DNA from: Bacteroidales bacterium UBA3816
Lineage (GTDB): Bacteria > Bacteroidota > Bacteroidia > Bacteroidales > P3
Length of the DNA: 6,563 bases
Direction: 5' to 3'
Assembly: GCA_002368955.1 (NCBI GenBank)
Contig: DFDY01000065.1
Span: 1 to 6,563 of the forward strand
Positions 4,663 to 6,563 of the stretch are shown one piece after another. The position numbers and the translations under genes were made by a program. Numbering within the stretch: position 1 is the stretch's first letter; each line of letters starts with the position of its first letter. The notes beneath the pieces are model-generated. The model worked only from the letters and a program-made list of their open reading frames with translations. It made no database searches and was not told the origin of the DNA.

Positions 4663-6516
4663 TTATCTTCTTTTTTTAGGCTTCTTAATTCTTCGTGTCA
4701 GTGGCAGTTTCTGGCAGGGGTTCACCTCCATGTAGTACTTCTCCACATCCTTGCGCTCCACCTCGCCCTTAATATATTTCTCTATGATGAGGCCTGCGAT
4801 AGGTGCCGCCCACGTGCCGCCGCCCCCTTGGGCGTTCTCCACATACACCGCCACGGCAATCTTTGGGTCGTCCATAGGGGCAAAGGCGATAAACACCGAG
4901 TGGTCGTTGCCATAGTTCTCGGCTGTGCCAGTTTTGCCGCAGACGGCTATGCCTGGCAGATCGGCCTTGTGGGCCGTGCCGCCCGCCCCGTGCACCACGT
5001 CGTACATGCCGCGGGCCGCAATGTCGAAATAGCGTTTCTCAATGCCCGTCTCGTGCTTCTCGTAGAAAGCAGGGTTCTTGGTCGAGTCGGGGCCATAGTA
5101 GCGCACCAGATGGGGCGTGTAGTAGTAGCCGCGGTTGGCCACGATGGCCGCCAGGTTGGCCATCTGCAGGGGTACCACCTCCACCTCGCCCTGTCCGATA
5201 CTGTTCGAATAGATGGTGGTGAAAGCCCAACGCTCCTTGCCATACCATTTGTTGTAGAACGTCGTGTCGGGAATATTGCCCGCTTTCACATTGGGCAGGT
5301 CTATGTCTAGCCGCTGCCCGAACCCGAAGCGCAACATATAGTCGCGCCATACGGTGAGGCCATATTGGCTGTCTTTGTATATATTCTTGTATTTCCCTTG
5401 TTGGATCACACGTCGGTAGGTGTAGTAGAAGTAGGGGTTGCACGACATTTTGATGGCTTCCTGCACGCTGCGTGCACTGGGGTGGTTATGGCAACCCAGC
5501 ACCTTGTCGCATACAAACCCCGTATTGGGTGTGATGACCCCCAGATGCAGGGCTATCATGGCCTGCGCCACCTTGAAAATTGAGCCTGGCGGATATTGTG
5601 CCTGTAGGGCTCGGTTGAAGAGGGGTTTGGATATATCTTCATTCAGCTTGACGAAATTCTCGCCACGTATGCGGCCCACCAGCATATTGGGGTCATAGCA
5701 GGGGGCCGACAGCAGGGTCAGCACCTCACCTGTCGATGGCTCTATGGCCACCACACAGCCGCGTTTGTTGGCCATCAGCCGTTCGGCATACTCCTGTAGG
5801 TTGGCATCCAGCGTGGTGTACAAGTTCATGCCCTCAATGGGCAGGGTGTCCAGCTGGCCGTGCATGTAGGAGCCTATCTCGCGGTTGTGCACGTCCACCT
5901 GCATTATCTTCTTGCCCTTCATGCCGCGCAGTTCTTTCTCGTAGGAGGCCTCCAATCCGCTCTTGCCTATATAGTCGCCCCGCTTATAGTAGGGGTTCTG
6001 CTCCAGGTCGTGTTCGTTCACCTCACCCACATAGCCCAGCACATGCGCCGCAATGGGTTTGCCATACAGCCGCAGGGTTCGTTTCGAGATATAGAACCCC
6101 TTGAATTTATACAGGATGTTTTCCCAGTGGCCAAACTCTTCTTTCGAAATCTGTTTCATGAACACCGAGGCCGAATAGGGCGAGTAGGTATAGGCCTTCT
6201 TCATGCGCTCCTCAAAGTCTTGGCGTGTGATGCCCAACGCCTGACAGAAATAGTTGGTGTCCAAATTCTTTACCATGCGAGGAATGACCATAAGGTCGTA
6301 CACAGCCTCGTTGTAAACCAGCAGCTCCCCATTGCGGTCGTACATCAGACCGCGGGCGGGATATTGAGTGATGTTGCGCAGCGATTGGTTCTTGGCTTTC
6401 TCCTTATATTCCTTGTCGAAAATTTGCAACATGGACAGCCGACCGACAAAAACAATGCCGACCACTAGGAAGATAATCTTCACAATTCCACTGCGATTGC
6501 TATACTGGTTGGACAT
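4663..6516 (-). CDS. mrdA: Penicillin-binding protein 2 (peptidoglycan D,D-transpeptidase, elongasome)
   Basis: This is a class B penicillin-binding protein of 617 residues, full length for PBP2, which cross-links new peptidoglycan during lateral wall growth with RodA. An N-terminal membrane anchor (about residues 11-30, IVKIIFLVVGIVFVGRL) is followed by the periplasmic dimerisation (pedestal) domain, with YPARGLMYDRNG at 52-63 and YIGKSGLEASYE at 182-193. The transpeptidase domain carries all three catalytic motifs: SxxK as PPGSIFK (S312 nucleophile, K315), SxN as SCN (358-360) and KTGTAE (528-533). Cysteines and histidines cluster just before SxN (C336, C342, H343, H345, C359), a possible metal site by analogy with E. 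coli PBP2; this is inference. The tail is strongly basic. The start is the first ATG after a promoter-like element, with a leader of about 20 nt. rodA follows after 6 nt, consistent with translational coupling. Confidence 0.96.
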   Translation of the reverse strand: MSNQYSNRSGIVKIIFLVVGIVFVGRLSMLQIFDKEYKEKAKNQSLRNITQYPARGLMYDRNGELLVYNEAVYDLMVIPRMVKNLDTNYFCQALGITRQDFEERMKKAYTYSPYSASVFMKQISKEEFGHWENILYKFKGFYISKRTLRLYGKPIAAHVLGYVGEVNEHDLEQNPYYKRGDYIGKSGLEASYEKELRGMKGKKIMQVDVHNREIGSYMHGQLDTLPIEGMNLYTTLDANLQEYAERLMANKRGCVVAIEPSTGEVLTLLSAPCYDPNMLVGRIRGENFVKLNEDISKPLFNRALQAQYPPGSIFKVAQAMIALHLGVITPNTGFVCDKVLGCHNHPSARSVQEAIKMSCNPYFYYTYRRVIQQGKYKNIYKDSQYGLTVWRDYMLRFGFGQRLDIDLPNVKAGNIPDTTFYNKWYGKERWAFTTIYSNSIGQGEVEVVPLQMANLAAIVANRGYYYTPHLVRYYGPDSTKNPAFYEKHETGIEKRYFDIAARGMYDVVHGAGGTAHKADLPGIAVCGKTGTAENYGNDHSVFIAFAPMDDPKIAVAVYVENAQGGGGTWAAPIAGLIIEKYIKGEVERKDVEKYYMEVNPCQKLPLTRRIKKPKKRR

Positions 6517-6540
6517 GAAAAAGCCCTTTTAATCAAATTG

Positions 6541-6548
6541 CAAAGATA
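6541..6548 (-). promoter_or_regulatory. Bacteroidota-type -7 promoter element upstream of mrdA
   Basis: The minus strand reads TATCTTTG here, an exact match to the Bacteroidetes -7 consensus TAnnTTTG. It lies 24 nt before the mrdA ATG, which would give a leader of roughly 20 nt. The companion TTG motif, expected near -33, would fall at or beyond the end of the window and cannot be checked. If real, it starts transcription of the mrdA-rodA-clpX-nitroreductase-queD unit. Confidence 0.6.
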
Positions 6549-6563
6549 CAACTTTTCTAAAAA

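Noticed and set aside
4519..5310. Long plus-strand open frame (263 codons) opposite rodA and mrdA
   Set aside because: It lies antisense to strongly supported rodA and mrdA coding sequence, and its His/Val-rich product looks like a complement-strand shadow.

Overview
The window looks like chromosomal DNA from a member of the Bacteroidota, most likely the order Bacteroidales. This rests on the character of the encoded proteins (a Bacteroidales-type PBP2, RodA and ClpX, and a secreted SagB-like nitroreductase), on the absence of Shine-Dalgarno sites, and on a TAnnTTTG-type promoter (TATCTTTG) ahead of the first gene. The genus cannot be told from the sequence.

From about 900 to 6516, five complete genes lie head to tail on the minus strand. 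In transcription order they are mrdA (PBP2, 6516-4663), rodA (4656-3400), clpX (3318-2068), a secreted SagB-like nitroreductase (2056-1349) and queD (1337-900). Gaps are 6, 81, 11 and 11 nt, so the set reads as one transcription unit started from the promoter at 6541-6548, perhaps with an internal signal in the 81-nt gap. MrdA and RodA are the paired transpeptidase and glycosyltransferase of the elongasome. ClpX is the unfoldase of the ClpXP protease. QueD makes the 7-deazaguanine precursor for queuosine. The flavoprotein has no clear link to the others. No clpP accompanies clpX here, and mreBCD do not lie within the 47 nt visible upstream of mrdA.

After queD comes a small TPR gene (773-555), open upstream to a stop at 852-854 but with no start codon there. 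It ends abruptly right after its second repeat and is probably a remnant.

Positions 1 to about 554 hold no convincing gene. The stretch is densely palindromic. It contains two modules with the same order of parts: a 17-nt 7-3-7 palindrome, a longer imperfect hairpin of about 30 nt, and another 17-nt palindrome (110-213 and 382-478). Each module is bracketed by an imperfect inverted repeat (80-90/216-226 and 333-353/492-512). A further 30-nt hairpin lies at 16-45. This is the least explained part of the window and looks like REP- or MITE-like non-autonomous repeats or a structured RNA.
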